Shown here piece after piece: positions 46,616 to 58,348 of a stretch of 64,000 bases of DNA; positions within the stretch are counted from its first letter, which is position 1; every line of letters begins with the position of its first letter. The position numbers and the translations under genes were made by a program. This DNA comes from Maratus speciosus (Eukaryota > Arthropoda > Arachnida > Araneae > Salticidae): contig OZ010790.1 of the NCBI GenBank assembly GCA_963932465.1, forward strand, positions 97,432,363-97,496,362, in the 5' to 3' direction. The notes below the pieces were generated by a model. It made no database searches and had not been told where the DNA came from. It saw nothing but the letters and a program-made list of their open reading frames with translations.

Positions 46616-46621
46616 ACTTAC

Positions 46622-46693
46622 AAGCAATGGGAAACATTATTCCAAATAGGAAAACCAGAACAGAACTCAACATATACACCACAAAATAGCCAC
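46622..46693 (-). CDS. ARL6IP5: PRA1-family gene, membrane-segment exon (A)
   Basis: Read on the minus strand this is a 72-nt exon between ...TTTTAATTTTAG (acceptor at 46695-46694) and GTAAGT (46621-46616). It starts with GT (completing a Gly codon), reads GGC TAT TTT and so on, and ends with a T that joins TG of the last exon to give Leu. The product GYFVVYMLSSVLVFLFGIMF continues as PIAL and then IFIHAS in the last exon. This fits the final hydrophobic segment of PRA1-family proteins directly before the HAS.RLRN tail. No charged residues interrupt it. The upstream coding exons (N-terminus and first hairpin) were not found in the remaining 17 kb and probably lie beyond the right edge. Confidence 0.82.
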
Positions 46694-46699
46694 CTAAAA

Positions 46700-47567
46700 T
46701 TAAAAAAAAAATAAAGAGGATATTGATATACAAATACTTTTTAGATAACTTTTAAATCATTCTAGTAGGCAAAATAAACAAAATCATGTTATATAAATAT
46801 GATAAAATGAAAGTAGACTTTACAATAACTGCCAAGAACATATTAATGTTTAGTTCCCAATGTAGAGTGAGAATCTCGCACTTTTTAAAGAATTCTCGCA
46901 TGGATAAAAAAAAAAAAAAAAATCCAGTGTGGGATATTATCAGATTTTGCATGCATTTATGAAAGTGCAAGATTTTTTATTTTTACTAAGAAAAAGTATT
47001 TTTATACTTTGTACATAAAAAAAAATCATTAAGGATAAGTTTCAAGGATTTCAACCACTTGATAAGTTCCTTTCTCTACTGAATATACTATCACATTTTA
47101 TCCTATTAACCTGGCCAGCGTAAAAATTCAATTTCTATAAGTATTCTTGGAGATGACTTTAGGAGGTAGCTGAGGCTAAGAGATCACCCACGGCGGCAAA
47201 TAAAATAATAATAAAAAAAGACTATCAAAAGTACTTACTAGAAGAACTATCCAGTTTTGCACATGTAACTATGAAGGACTTACAGGTAAAATAAATAAAA
47301 ATGTCAGAATATAGCGATCACAGTAACAGAGCTCTTTGCCTTCATGGTCATAAAAAGTTGTTAAAAAGACAATGCAATCAAAGTAAAATTCCTCAGCTTT
47401 ATAAAGAGAATGCAAGTTTTCTTTAGTGTGTGTAACAGAAAAATATACGATTCCCTTGACAATACAGCAAAATATGCAAAACATTTAATCAAACGGCATA
47501 GCATTTAATGAAATTCTATTCCGTATGGCATTATTTTTAAATGGAAACATACATTTTCCAAATAATT

Positions 47568-47602
<35 letters not shown>

Positions 47603-47970
47603 ACAATGACTATTTGACAATGACGTCCTTTTTGTATGCTTTCAGCCATGAAGTTTTGTTTAAAAAGAGAAAGAATTGACTAAAATAAGGTTGCTATTTT
47701 TCATTTCCTACTTAATATAAATTGTAGAAAATGTTACTACTGCATTTAAAGTATTAAAACACTTAGATTTCTGTAAGGTATACTATAAGATATAGCAGCA
47801 GCACACAAACAAAGTGGGAATAAAACATAGCAACAGTTTGTTTCGAGTCAGTTTGATATCACACTGAAAATACCTTTCTTGAAATTAATTGGAATGCCTT
47901 AACTTTACAGTAGATGTTTTACCTCCAAATAGATTCAAACGAAGGTTCTATGTCATTATAACTCACTTAC
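46700..47970. other. Intron upstream of exon A, nothing recognised
   Basis: No transposon end, exon or RNA gene was identified. An A26 run lies near 47574-47599. Confidence 0.45.
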
Positions 47971-48976
47971 AGTAGGGTCAGGTGGGAGAAAGTGGTCATA
48001 AAAACAGGCTTTTCAAATTTTCAGAGGATATAAACATCAGAATTTCTGTGATGTTTTCTAAAATTTTGGGTGTTATTTTACATTACATTACTCTAGAGTA
48101 CATCCATATCCATTTCAGAAATATTTTTGGGGAATAACACCTTTTTATAACATATTTTTCCAGGCATGTTTTTATGACCACTTTACCCCAGGGGGTGGGG
48201 TAAAGTGGTCACATTGAAAAAGTGTAATAAAAAAATAAACTAATGAATAAAAAGTGACATTTTATTATTTACAAACATTTTAAACAACCTTTATAATAAG
48301 TTATCTGCCATGTTATTTTATTAAAGTGTAAATTTGTAATGTTAAAATTGTTTGTTGTTAAAATTTGGTTCTTCAAGGATTTTGATCACATCTGATTCTG
48401 GAAAAGTATGATTGCCAAATTTGGATTTTTTTAACATACTTTAAGAAAAATAATCATGTTTTTTCCCAATAAATTGCTTTATTGATTTCTTCATTTCATA
48501 TCTTAGCAACACTCAAGGTCCTATAGATATGGTTTGAGATGTCATCTTTAGCGATTATAAATGGATTCAAAAGAGAATGTTGACTAGGGATATTTTGTTG
48601 TGTTTTTTTCCTCTTGGAAATTTAAGCAACTTTTAAGTATCCCATTCCTCTTGTTATTTTTGCAGATATAATGCAAGTGTTTTTTCTGTCAATACTATCC
48701 CGATCTTGGACTGGACACATTTCCTTTTCCTTCAAAACTATGTCTAACGATTCTATTCAGATCTGAAATGAGTGTAGATAATGTTGCCAATGTAGCTTAT
48801 TTTAATTTTTTTTTTTTTACATATTTTGCAGTCGGCTTTCTTGATACTGTTTCTTTAAAATTCCTTTCCAGGCTTTTTTTAATGGGGGAAAATACACCTA
48901 GATCTAACGGTTGTAGACTATGACTAGTATGAGGTAGCAGGCAGAGTATTATAATGTGATTGTCGATAGCTATTTT

Positions 48977-51357
48977 TAGGGATGTAACGAATATTCGGCC
49001 ACTATTCGGTATTCGGCCTATTCGGCCCTTTTGCCGAATATTCGGCCGGCCGAATATTGAACAGATATTCGGCCGAATACCTGTGGCCGAATAGTGGGAC
49101 ATTTGACCGAATACCTGTAGCCGAATTAGAGGTCTGCACGGGCCGGAATTTCCGGGCCCGGCCCGGCCCGAAGGAAAGCTATTTTGGCCCGGCCCGGCCC
49201 GGTGTAAAAATTGAAAGTTCGGCCCGAGCCCGGCCCGGCCCGTTTACATTTTTACCGTTCTCGGCCCGGCCCGTACAAAAATCAGTGAAAACAGGCCCGG
49301 CCCGACTCAATTTCTACAAAAAATTCCGTTTTTTCTCGACATGCAATTAAGATTCTTTTAATAAATACTACATGCATATTTATGGGACAATTTTACAGTA
49401 TATTTTAAATTACTATGAGTTCGCAAAATAGAAAACACACAATAGTAAACATTAACGATTACTTACAGTGTTTTAGTCAACGTCTCTACAGACGTTTCAA
49501 AATTTAAATAAGGGTTCATTAAAAGATTAATGTAGTTTAGAATAAAGGGTTAAAAAACATGATAACTTTTGAAGCTTATAATAAAAGTAGATTTGTGAAA
49601 ATATTTCTGCCATTTTTACGGCTTTTCTCAAATCCAAAGGAGCTACATTTTGATACATTTATGAATTCATTTCTTTTCGGAAACGCATGAGATTGGCAGG
49701 CATTCTTATTCAGAAACCATGTAAATGCCGTTTTTTCTTAGATAAAAGTAATATATCTTTCAGAAAATACTGCCAAAGTTAGGGTTTTGAATCGAATTTC
49801 CGGAAGCGATAGTACAGGAAAGGAGAAAAATGTACAGTCACGTGACAAGTCTCTGTTATCTCTGTACGTAATTTATGAAAAATGGAAACGCTATTCGATT
49901 CCAAATGCCTTCAATGCTTAGGCCTGTCAATTTCATGCCTTTATACTTAAAAATGAGTCAGAAAATGTGTCTGAAAGTTTCGCATTGTTGAGCAGTAAAT
50001 ATGAGAACCACCTTAAGGTACATTTCCAAAGATACTGTTAACAGAAGTTCATTATTGCTATCAATACTTTTACAAAACATAATGCCTGTCCTACACATCC
50101 TGAGAACGATTAAGACCAGTTCCGTCCCGGCACAAGTCTGCCGAAAAAATTAAACCCGGAATCAGGCATCATGTAACTTTACGATGCCGATCTCTACGAT
50201 GGACATGTTACATTTCTGTATTGATGTTGATAAACTCGCATCGGCTCGTAACGCACATTTATACTTCTCGAAAAAGTCATATTCATTGGAAATGGCCTCG
50301 TATTTTATCTGCTTCTCTCAAATTCTTATATCGGGCCGATAGGCCCGATTAATTTTTTTTATCGGCCCGGTCCGGCCCTGCAGGCCCGTTCAATTTTTTT
50401 GCCGGTCCGGCCCGGCCCGGCCCGTTGAAAAAATTGTCCTAATTCTGCCGGCCCGTTTGAAAATTCTCCTCCATTCCGCCGGGCCGGGTACGGGCCTCGG
50501 GCCAAGCCCGGGCCCGTGCAGACCTCTAAGCCGAATAGTGGCATATTTGGCCGAATATTTTAAGATATTTGGTTAGATATGTTCCAGAAAATCAAAACAA
50601 AATATGATTTTAAATATTTTCGACAAACAATATTAAAAAATTATACCTAAATACATTAATTATTATAAGAAAAAGATCTCATTCTGAAATATGGGGTGGA
50701 GGAAGTATTATGAGGGGCTTGTTAATTTTGAGAGGAAAGAAAAGAGAAAAGTATATCTTGGTAGCAGAAAAGAATATATAATATTTTAATGGAATGAATA
50801 ATTATATTTTAAAAAAATAACCTTTTTTTTTTTTTTTTTGACATACAGAGTGTAAATTTACTAAGTTTAAGTTGCATGAAAAAGGATATAAAAAGACAGA
50901 GGACACATGCAAGTTCTTATTTTTAGGGGGTGAAAAGATTTTACTAAAATAAAAAAAGTTTCATTTTTACAGAGGTAATGAGTTCTATTTTAGATAGTAT
51001 ATACATATAAATTACTAGAGCTATCTATGGATTAAATAAAAAATTATGAATTAAATTATTATTTACATTTTTAAAAATCATATGTTATCTTTAAAGTATT
51101 TTTTAAGACATTTAAAGAACAACAAAAAATACATTCAGCTGTTATGATTTTTGAAAACTCAAACAAAAAATTAATTTCAATTAGTCCTTAATTTAATTTT
51201 TTATTTTAAAATTGAAAAAAAAAATTAAACAATTAAAATAAAAGTCATTTATATTAAAGTCAGTATTCGGCCGCCGAATATTCGGTATTCGGCCTAAAAC
51301 TTGGCCGAATATTCGGTATTCGGCTATTCGGCCAAATCACTATTCGTTACATCACTA
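48977..51357. mobile_element. hAT element with TTCGGCCGAATA-rich ends, inserted in the pogo gene
   Basis: Ends TAGGGATGTAACGAATA (48977) and, in reverse complement, TAGTGATGTAACGAATA from 51357. The 8-bp duplication GCTATTTT is perfect (48969-48976 and 51358-51365). ATTCGGCCGAATA-type palindromes are packed at both ends (48990-49126 and 51262-51335). Without the nested hAT the element is about 0.97 kb. No transposase. Confidence 0.95.
49127..50528. mobile_element. Nested non-autonomous hAT with GGCCCG-rich ends, copy 2
   Basis: Same family as 16462-17883, with close similarity over the whole length. Ends TAGAGGTCTGCACGGGCC and complement; 8-bp duplication AGCCGAAT (49119-49126 and 50529-50536). 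Length 1402 bp. It landed in the CCGAAT repeats of another hAT's end. The AT-rich interior has no shared open frame beyond the GC-rich ends. Confidence 0.96.
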
Positions 51358-52420
51358 GCTATTTTTCACAGTGTCATAATTTATTTATGTCCATCACAAT
51401 CATAAACAAAAGGGCAGGCTTTTGTAAGCTTTCGGTGTACTATCTACTTAATAAAATGATCCATCCAAGATTCAAGTACAGAATCCTGCATCGATCCAGA
51501 TTCCATGATTTATACAATGCTCCTGCACGACCACCCTTTATCCATAGTTCATATATACTCACTCATTAACTGCGAATGGAAGAATGTAATAACCACTAGC
51601 TGATATACCAAAAGGAACACTAAACATTATCTTTCCTTTGGTTTCTGAATTTTATATAATGCATTGCATTGCGTAAAAATTTTTAAACTGTACTATTTTG
51701 GCTATCCATATCCATTCTAGCCTCATCAACATTAAAAATTCTTTCAGGACTTTCTTGTGGACCATTTTCTTATATAATACAAGTATAGGTATTAGAAAAT
51801 TAAATGTGTTGGTTGTTAAATTAGTTGATGTAACCTTTGCAAGCAATTCGGGTTTACACTTAGTTAATTCATTCACTATTCTGAACCTATTAAAAATTAA
51901 ATCTAACCTTTTTTAACCCCCATATTATAAACTATTATTAAATAATAACTATTTGCAGTTAGTTTTTAATAATTATTAGTATTTAATAAACTGGCATTGC
52001 ATATAATGAATAATTTAACTCAGATCAAAAATTCTATAAGTTAAGCCTAACCCTATGACCACTTTACCCCATGTAACTAAAACTATTATGAAATAAAATC
52101 TGTGATAAATATAACTTAGCTATAAATGAAAATATGTTCTTGAGATATGTGAAAAGCTTTCTGAACTGCCAATTTAACAAAATTTGGGATAAACAAAATG
52201 CAGCAGAAAAGTTAAAGAGTTAAAAGAACAAGGTGTAACAAAGACAGACAAAATGAGTGCTCAGTGGCTCAAACATGTTACTAAAAATGTTTTTTTGAGT
52301 GAGAAACTTTGATCAATACTTAATAAATCTAAAATTAAAAGAAAATTATTCAAATTTCTATATTAGTCAGGATTCTAGCCCTTTTTATGAATTATGACCA
52401 CTTTACCCCACCTGACCCTA

Positions 52421-53560
52421 AAACCTTTTAAATTTCATATGTGAAAAATGTGCATTATCTACTCTGTATGATGTCAATTTTGGGTGAAAAAAATATGATG
52501 AGTGAGGCTTTTTTTTTTTTTTTTTTTTTTTTGTTGGTAAAAATATTGTAGATATGCAGGTTTTTGTAGCAACAGAGAAAAAAAATTATTAGAAAAAAAG
52601 AAAATTGTAAAGATAAATTAAGAAAGGTGGTGGTCAGAAAAAATGGATAAAGAGTTGTCTGATAAATTTTTAATAGTGTTCAAATCTCTCACAAATTGTA
52701 GATTTATATAAAAGAACATACACTCAAACAATGATTTACATATATACTAACAGGCATTCATCGTCCAGAGTTTTTTCAAACTCTTCCAATAATATAGTAA
52801 AAACACCAAATGACAGGTCACCCCATTACGAAAGATTAGTCCAATATATTTTTTAAACCTTCCTAAAATATGGGAAGATATACAGAACAAAAACTAAAAA
52901 GAAATGACAAATTAAAAAGAATATCAAAAATCTATTTCAGCAAGCAATTTTTATTGCAAAATGTTGGTTTTTGTGATAATATTAATGCATAATTACATAA
53001 ATCTCTTTAAGAATAATCTTTAGTTCCTAACTTTTGAAGCAGTGGATGTTTCTGTAAAAAAATTAAAAAATAAAGAATAGACAATATTCGCTTTAATTTG
53101 AGCTCGAGACTATAAAAATCACATATTTGGAGAAAACAAACCGGCATGTTTCTGCAATAAAGTATGGTGAAAAAGTTTAATGTCTGAAGTTAAATTATTT
53201 TAAAAAAAGAATTGTTTAAAGCTATAAAAAATGCTTCTGAGACTTATTTCAAATATACATGCTTCATGCTTTATATTTACAAGAAAGAAAAACTATGCAT
53301 CAAGCACAGATTATGAAACACTTTCCAACACTTCCAGAATTCCTTAATGAGACTTCACTGTTTAATAAGATAAAGAAAAAATATCTATGTAAACATTTTA
53401 GAAAACGCTTAACACATTTGAAAACCAGATTTCAGGAATTACCATCCATAGCCAGAAAAGTAGTCCAATTCTTTTGTCCAGCACTGTATTTAATCTACAG
53501 ATTTGTATACCTTCTACATAGTATACTAAAACTTAATCATATATATTAAACGAGCAAGCG
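52421..53560. repeat. AT-rich sequence with a piece of the CTGTATATGAT repeat family
   Basis: 53285-53530 resembles 33285-33490: ATGCATCAA.CA.AGA.TATGAAACACTTTCCAACAC, later a CCAGCACTGTATTTAATCTACAGATT stretch. A T run lies near 52511-52532. No gene. Confidence 0.5.
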
Positions 53561-53564
53561 ATTT

Positions 53565-54110
53565 TCCTGATTGTGAATGATATCGTAAATGAGAGGGAAG
53601 ATTTTCACGAGACTTGCCTCCTATACTAAATCGAGCAAGAGAAAAAGATCTAGCTAGGTCCCGAATACAAGAAAATTTGTTTTTACAGGGTAAAACAAAC
53701 TGAGCGCTGAAAATGCTTCTTGCTATAAATGAAAAAAATGATCAAACGATTTACACAAAACGTGTTTTCTATACTAATTCGAATACGAGAAACCCATCTA
53801 GATAGGTTTCAAATTCGCAAGAGTTCATTTTGACCAATTAAAACAAACTCAGCACTGTAAATGCTGCTATATATCGAAAACAACTCTAACGATTTTCACA
53901 AAACTTGATACCTGTGGTAATTCGAGCACAAGAAATCGATCTAGCTAGGTCGATAATTCCGGAAAATTTGTTTTCTATGGTTAAAACATGATCATTACTC
54001 AAAATACTGGTATCAATCGAAAACAATTCCGACGATTTATATGAAATATGCTTTTATTCTATCATGAGAAAACTATCCAACTAAATCTTGGCTTCGGAAA
54101 AAAATTTTGG
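53565..54110 (+). repeat. Tandem array, about 145-bp unit, four degenerate copies
   Basis: Anchors ATCTAGCTAGGTC (53650, 53796 varied, 53940) and ACGATTT.CACAAAAC (53601 varied, 53748, 53890, 54034) give a 142-147 bp period. Units also share AATTCGAGCA.AAGAAA and AAAACAAACT.AGC.CTG. Unrelated to the other 145-bp family by eye. Confidence 0.8.
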
Positions 54111-54299
54111 GGAGGTTTAAGCAAATTTTTATAATTAATCTTTCCGTAATCGGAATTCATGCCAATGTTAGTCTTTTATCATAAACACAAATCAAAAATT
54201 ATCTTGAAGGCGGCATTAACTGCTTGCCAACCCTACTAAATTGGGCACTAGATAACAGGTCTATGTGGTTCAAAAATATTGTAGAATTCGTTTTAACTG

Positions 54300-55200
54300 G
54301 CTAGAAGAAATAAATAATTCATTTTAGCCAATGTTGATTTCGTGAACTTAAATATTTTCATAAACATTTTATACATACTCTAACATTTCCTGATAGATAA
54401 ATAACTTTATTCTTTTGTTATATTTAAAATCACTACCATATTGTTACAAACACTGCAAAAGTTTGATGCCATGGCGAAACACCCTGGTCAAAATTAGCTT
54501 CAATTTTAAATGCACAACAATTTGTCTGCCAAACTTATAACATATCTCCCGAAATAGCTTATTTTTGATGGCAATTATTGACTTGGACAACAATTGTTGT
54601 AGAATAATCATTTAAATTTTTATAAAATATGGAGAATGGCATTCAGGACATGTCTGAGATGATCACATTCATATAAAGAACGTTTATTTTATAAATAACA
54701 ATCGAAATTTCTTGCTATATACAAAGATTTTTTTATGTTAATTTTCTTTTTTACGTACTCGAATGAATGCTTAGGAATTAAATTCTACCGCTCCCCGACC
54801 CCCTGGAATAAATGACATTATATTAAAATGAAAACGAGCGCATTTTTATATTTAAAATTGAAACATGCCATCCCTTTTGCTCCACTTCGACATCATTTTC
54901 ACTGACTTTTCACATTTGATCGTGTTCACATTCGACTATGAGCCGTAGATATAAATAGATCTTTTATAACTTATTGATATTTTGTGTATTGTAACTATTC
55001 CTTTTCTATGTTTCTTGAAGAATAAAAGTAAAAATAGGGTACTTCCCCACTATCATGTTGATCACTTTCCATAACGAACTGTCGCCAAACTGTATGATTT
55101 TACGTCAAAATTGCATGATCGTAGTGTCACATTCACTTCTCATCAGATGCGTTACACGCATTTGTTACATCATCAAGTGATTTTTCAATTTGACGTTTAA
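54300..55200. other. No feature recognised
   Basis: AT-rich DNA without a supported gene, RNA or transposon end. Confidence 0.5.
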
Positions 55201-55204
55201 CTGT

Positions 55205-56300
55205 ATTTTTACTTTCTTCTACCTTTACAAGAATACAGTATTGGATTCATGAATATTTTCAACTTATGGTTTTCGAAGCATTTACACATTTTAGGGACCA
55301 TATATCCCTATAAAGATGTCTTTATAAAATGTGAGTCTGTGACTCTGCCTGTGAGTCTGTCTGTCTGCATGTGACACAAATTTTGTGGGCACTCTATCTC
55401 AAGAATGCAATTAATAAATGGCAAACAATAAATTCTGTGCAAGAACTAATGCACAGAATTTAATAAAAATCTGTATTCAGTTAGTTCCTGATATAAATTG
55501 GTGCTGATTAATTTTGGTGTAAATAGCCCAACAGGTGGTGCTGCTACACTGTATTTTTCGCGATTTCTGCAATAGCTCTACTTCAAGAATTAATGCACAG
55601 ATTTTCATTAAACTTCAGATTCAGCTAGTCCTTGATATGAAATGGTGCTGATTACGTTTGCTTGTAAATCACCCAACAGGTGGCGTTATTATGCTGCGTT
55701 TTCCATGATTTCCTCAATAGCTCTATTTCAAGAACTAATGCATGAATTTTCATCAAACTTCAGATTCAGGGACACCTTGATAGATATTGGTGTGGTGCTG
55801 ATTATATTTTGATGAAAATCGCCTAACAAGCAGTGCTGCTATTCTGTTTTTTTCACGATTTCTGTAATAGCTCTATCTGAAGAAAATAACGCACGAATTT
55901 TCATCTAACTTCAGATTCAGTACCACGTTGTTACTGATAAGGTTTTGGTCTTATTCGCCCAATATGTGGCATTGCTATGCTAGATTTTTCACGAATTTCA
56001 GAATAGTTCTATCTCAAAAACGAATGCACGGATTTTCATCCAACTTCAGATTCAGTTAGACGTTGACATAAGTTCTTGCTGATTAGGTGTTGGTGTAAAT
56101 CACCCAACAGGTTGTGCTTCTATGCTGCATTTTGCAGGATTTACACGATTTTAGTGATTGTCACATCTCAAGAACTATTGCATTGAATTTCATACCTTTA
56201 GAATTCTCATGGTGGACATACATTACCAGTTAAATTTGGCACTGTGATAAAATTTTAAAGTTTTAACATACATGAGATACTAGAAAGTTTTGGGAATGAT
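55205..56300 (-). repeat. 145-bp tandem-repeat family, copy 2
   Basis: Inverted relative of 34340-36815. The anchor CCCAACAGGTGG.GCTGCTA recurs near 55529, 55674, 55822 (varied), 55958 and 56103, five units of 136-148 bp. The hairpin end (TACTTTCTTCTACCTTTACAAG) is at 55209. This copy is uninterrupted. Confidence 0.85.
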
Positions 56301-58348
56301 TTTTGAATGAGCTGTATTTTTAATGATGTTTTACTGATCTATTTGTTATTTCGTTAATTAAAATAACAATTGCATTCTTAAACAGCAACGACATGATTTA
56401 AAAAAAGAAAAAGCACTGAAAAAATGTTGCAATGCATAGTTACATACAATAGATAATTTTCAATTCATGTCACAAACATTCACCAGCCGAGGGGGGAAAA
56501 TAATGTAGTAAATAAATAAAAATTCAAGATTATTTATTTCTGTTTTCATTAGTATATCAGGGTTGTAAAAAACCCAGCCTGGTCGGGTTTTATTAAAAAA
56601 CCTGGGTTTTTTGGGGTTAAATGGGGAAAATAAAATTTATTCTTTTTTGCAAAGTAACAATATGTAAGACATGTATATATATGTTTATATCTTTTATTAT
56701 GCTTGAAGATACAATGTTTAATAAGCATGAAACATTATTTAATTAATTAATATAATTATTCTGCTTGAAATTGAGGGTTTTCAAATATTTGTATATACCA
56801 TCAGAAAGCAATTGTGTTTGAATTTTAAATATGGAAACAGAAAAAACAAGACAGCTTGAGGATATAGGTACTAATAAATTTGAAGAAAAATTAATATTTT
56901 ATTAAATTATTAACTAAATTATTATTAATCCTTTTAATCTTCAAATAAAAGTCATTAATAAAATTATATGTAATGTACTAAAATACACAAATGTAAGTTT
57001 GTTGTTGGTTATCTTTTCTTATTGGAGAGGGTTTTCTTTTTGGTAATCTTGCTTTCTTGTATTAATAAAATTAAGCTTTTAATTTTCACTTTGAGGAATT
57101 TATTCTGTTAACTAATTTTATAATATACTTTTTCATTTAGATATAAAAAGAATGATATAGACAAATTAAATAGGTACTCTCAAAACATACTACAAAAATA
57201 TTGGTATTGGTTTGGTTTTAAATTTCTAAACCTAAACTTTCCATAACAACAGAAATAAGATATAATGTAACTACAACTTTAACTTCTTCAAATACAAACC
57301 AAAACTGTTCTTATCTAAAAAGTTTTGGTTTGGATTCTAAGCTTCTAAACTAGGGATTGACCGAATACCGAATAGTCGATTCCGTATTCGGTGGTTCGGC
57401 ATGTAAACCGAATATTTGGCTTCGGCCAAATACTTAAAAGTATTCAGCCGCATAAGTATTTTCTTAGATGTAGAAAAATTCTCTTTTACTCAGAAGTAGA
57501 ATAGGCTAAACGATGAGTTTCAATATTATGAGCATGAGTTCAAAGTTCAGCTGCACTACAAAAAACAAATAAAAGGCCATTTTAATTTTAAATAGAAACT
57601 TTTCCCTACCTAAAATAGTGTACATAGGGGTGAAATCAAAAAAACGGTCTACAATAGAGAGAAAAAAAGTAAGGAAGATGGGCATCTTTCCCTTATCATT
57701 TAATTTTAATTAGATTTCTAGATTAGGTTTTTTAACTTAAATTTATTTAATCTGCATTTTCTTTAATATACACATCAAATAAGTATATCCGAGTTCATCT
57801 CTCTTATATCTAAGGTGTATATTAAAGGAAATACACATATCAAATAAGTATACCCCACCCCTATAGCCTATACCTATCCTATAACTTTTATTGCCATGAA
57901 ATTAAAATTGCTCACATTTGTTATCTTCATCATCACAATGTTAAAATATTAATCAAAATAGAAATATGTATCAATAATTTGACAGAAAATAATTAAATGT
58001 ACAAACTGATATGATTGATTGAAATTGATATTGTATTTGAGAACATTCCTATTCAATATGTTTATAAATTAGACTTAATGACAACATTGTTTCTCTTTAT
58101 TTGAATGAACTTTTGTTTTTCTGACAGTCCCTATCCTTAATAATAGCCTGTATAGTTTAATACTTTCATATGTTATTTTGGATATTGACTAGTGATAAAA
58201 TAACAAAAAGTAAGTGATGGGTTAATGAATTTGGGAGTCGAAAGAAGTCATTAAATTTTTTTGTGTAATTAGATTTAAGAATAAAAAAAGAACGGAATTA
58301 AATTATTAAAAATTTAATTTTAATTAAAGTTTATTAAAAAAGCTAATA

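Larger units (their letters stand above)
4600..46621 (-). other. 42-kb host intron (exon 46622-46693 to exon 4460-4599)
   Basis: The donor GTAAGT lies at 46621-46616 and the acceptor AG at 4601-4600, both on the minus strand. The intron is inferred from phase-compatible exons of one protein family, not from a transcript. It contains the alternative exon at 30725-30796 and most of the mobile elements of this window. If the alternative exon is used, the split introns are about 15.8 and 26.1 kb. Confidence 0.7.
48797..51765 (-). pseudogene. pogo-type transposase remnant, split by a hAT
   Basis: Read on the minus strand. The upstream part (about 51765-51366) shows RIFNVDEARMD, the first catalytic aspartate block, then a region with stops and a DGHK block holding the second aspartate. 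After the hAT (48977-51357) and its 8-bp duplication, reading resumes at 48976 as IAIDNHIIILCLLPHTSHSL, QPLDLGVFSPIKK, the third aspartate block of DDE_1 pogo enzymes. Several in-frame stops exist, so it is dead independently of the insertion. The helix-turn-helix part was not recognised. Confidence 0.8.
47975..52418 (-). mobile_element. pogo-type DNA transposon (degraded, with nested hATs)
   Basis: Ends GGGTCAGGTGGG (47975) and the complement ending at 52418, flanked by TA (47973-47974 and 52419-52420). The motif TGGGGTAAAGTGGTCA recurs at five places, near both ends (about 47983, 48175, 48196, 52056 and 52397). At 48175-48211 two copies face each other as a palindrome. A decayed minus-strand transposase lies inside. 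Without the inserted hATs the element is about 2.05 kb. Confidence 0.87.

Noticed and set aside
47269..47484. Possible upstream exon of the PRA1-family gene
   Set aside because: The minus-strand frame is hydrophobic in places but does not resemble the first PRA1 hairpin, and it lacks a donor of the right phase.
48977..49102. N-terminal part of the minus-strand frame that leads into the pogo remnant
   Set aside because: This part is translated hAT end sequence (CCGAATA repeats); only 48797-48976 is transposase.
49057..49350. 97-codon frame rich in Ala, Arg, Pro and Gly
   Set aside because: Translation of GGCCCG repeats in a hAT end. The same composition appears on the other strand at 50359-50544 and in the first copy of the element.
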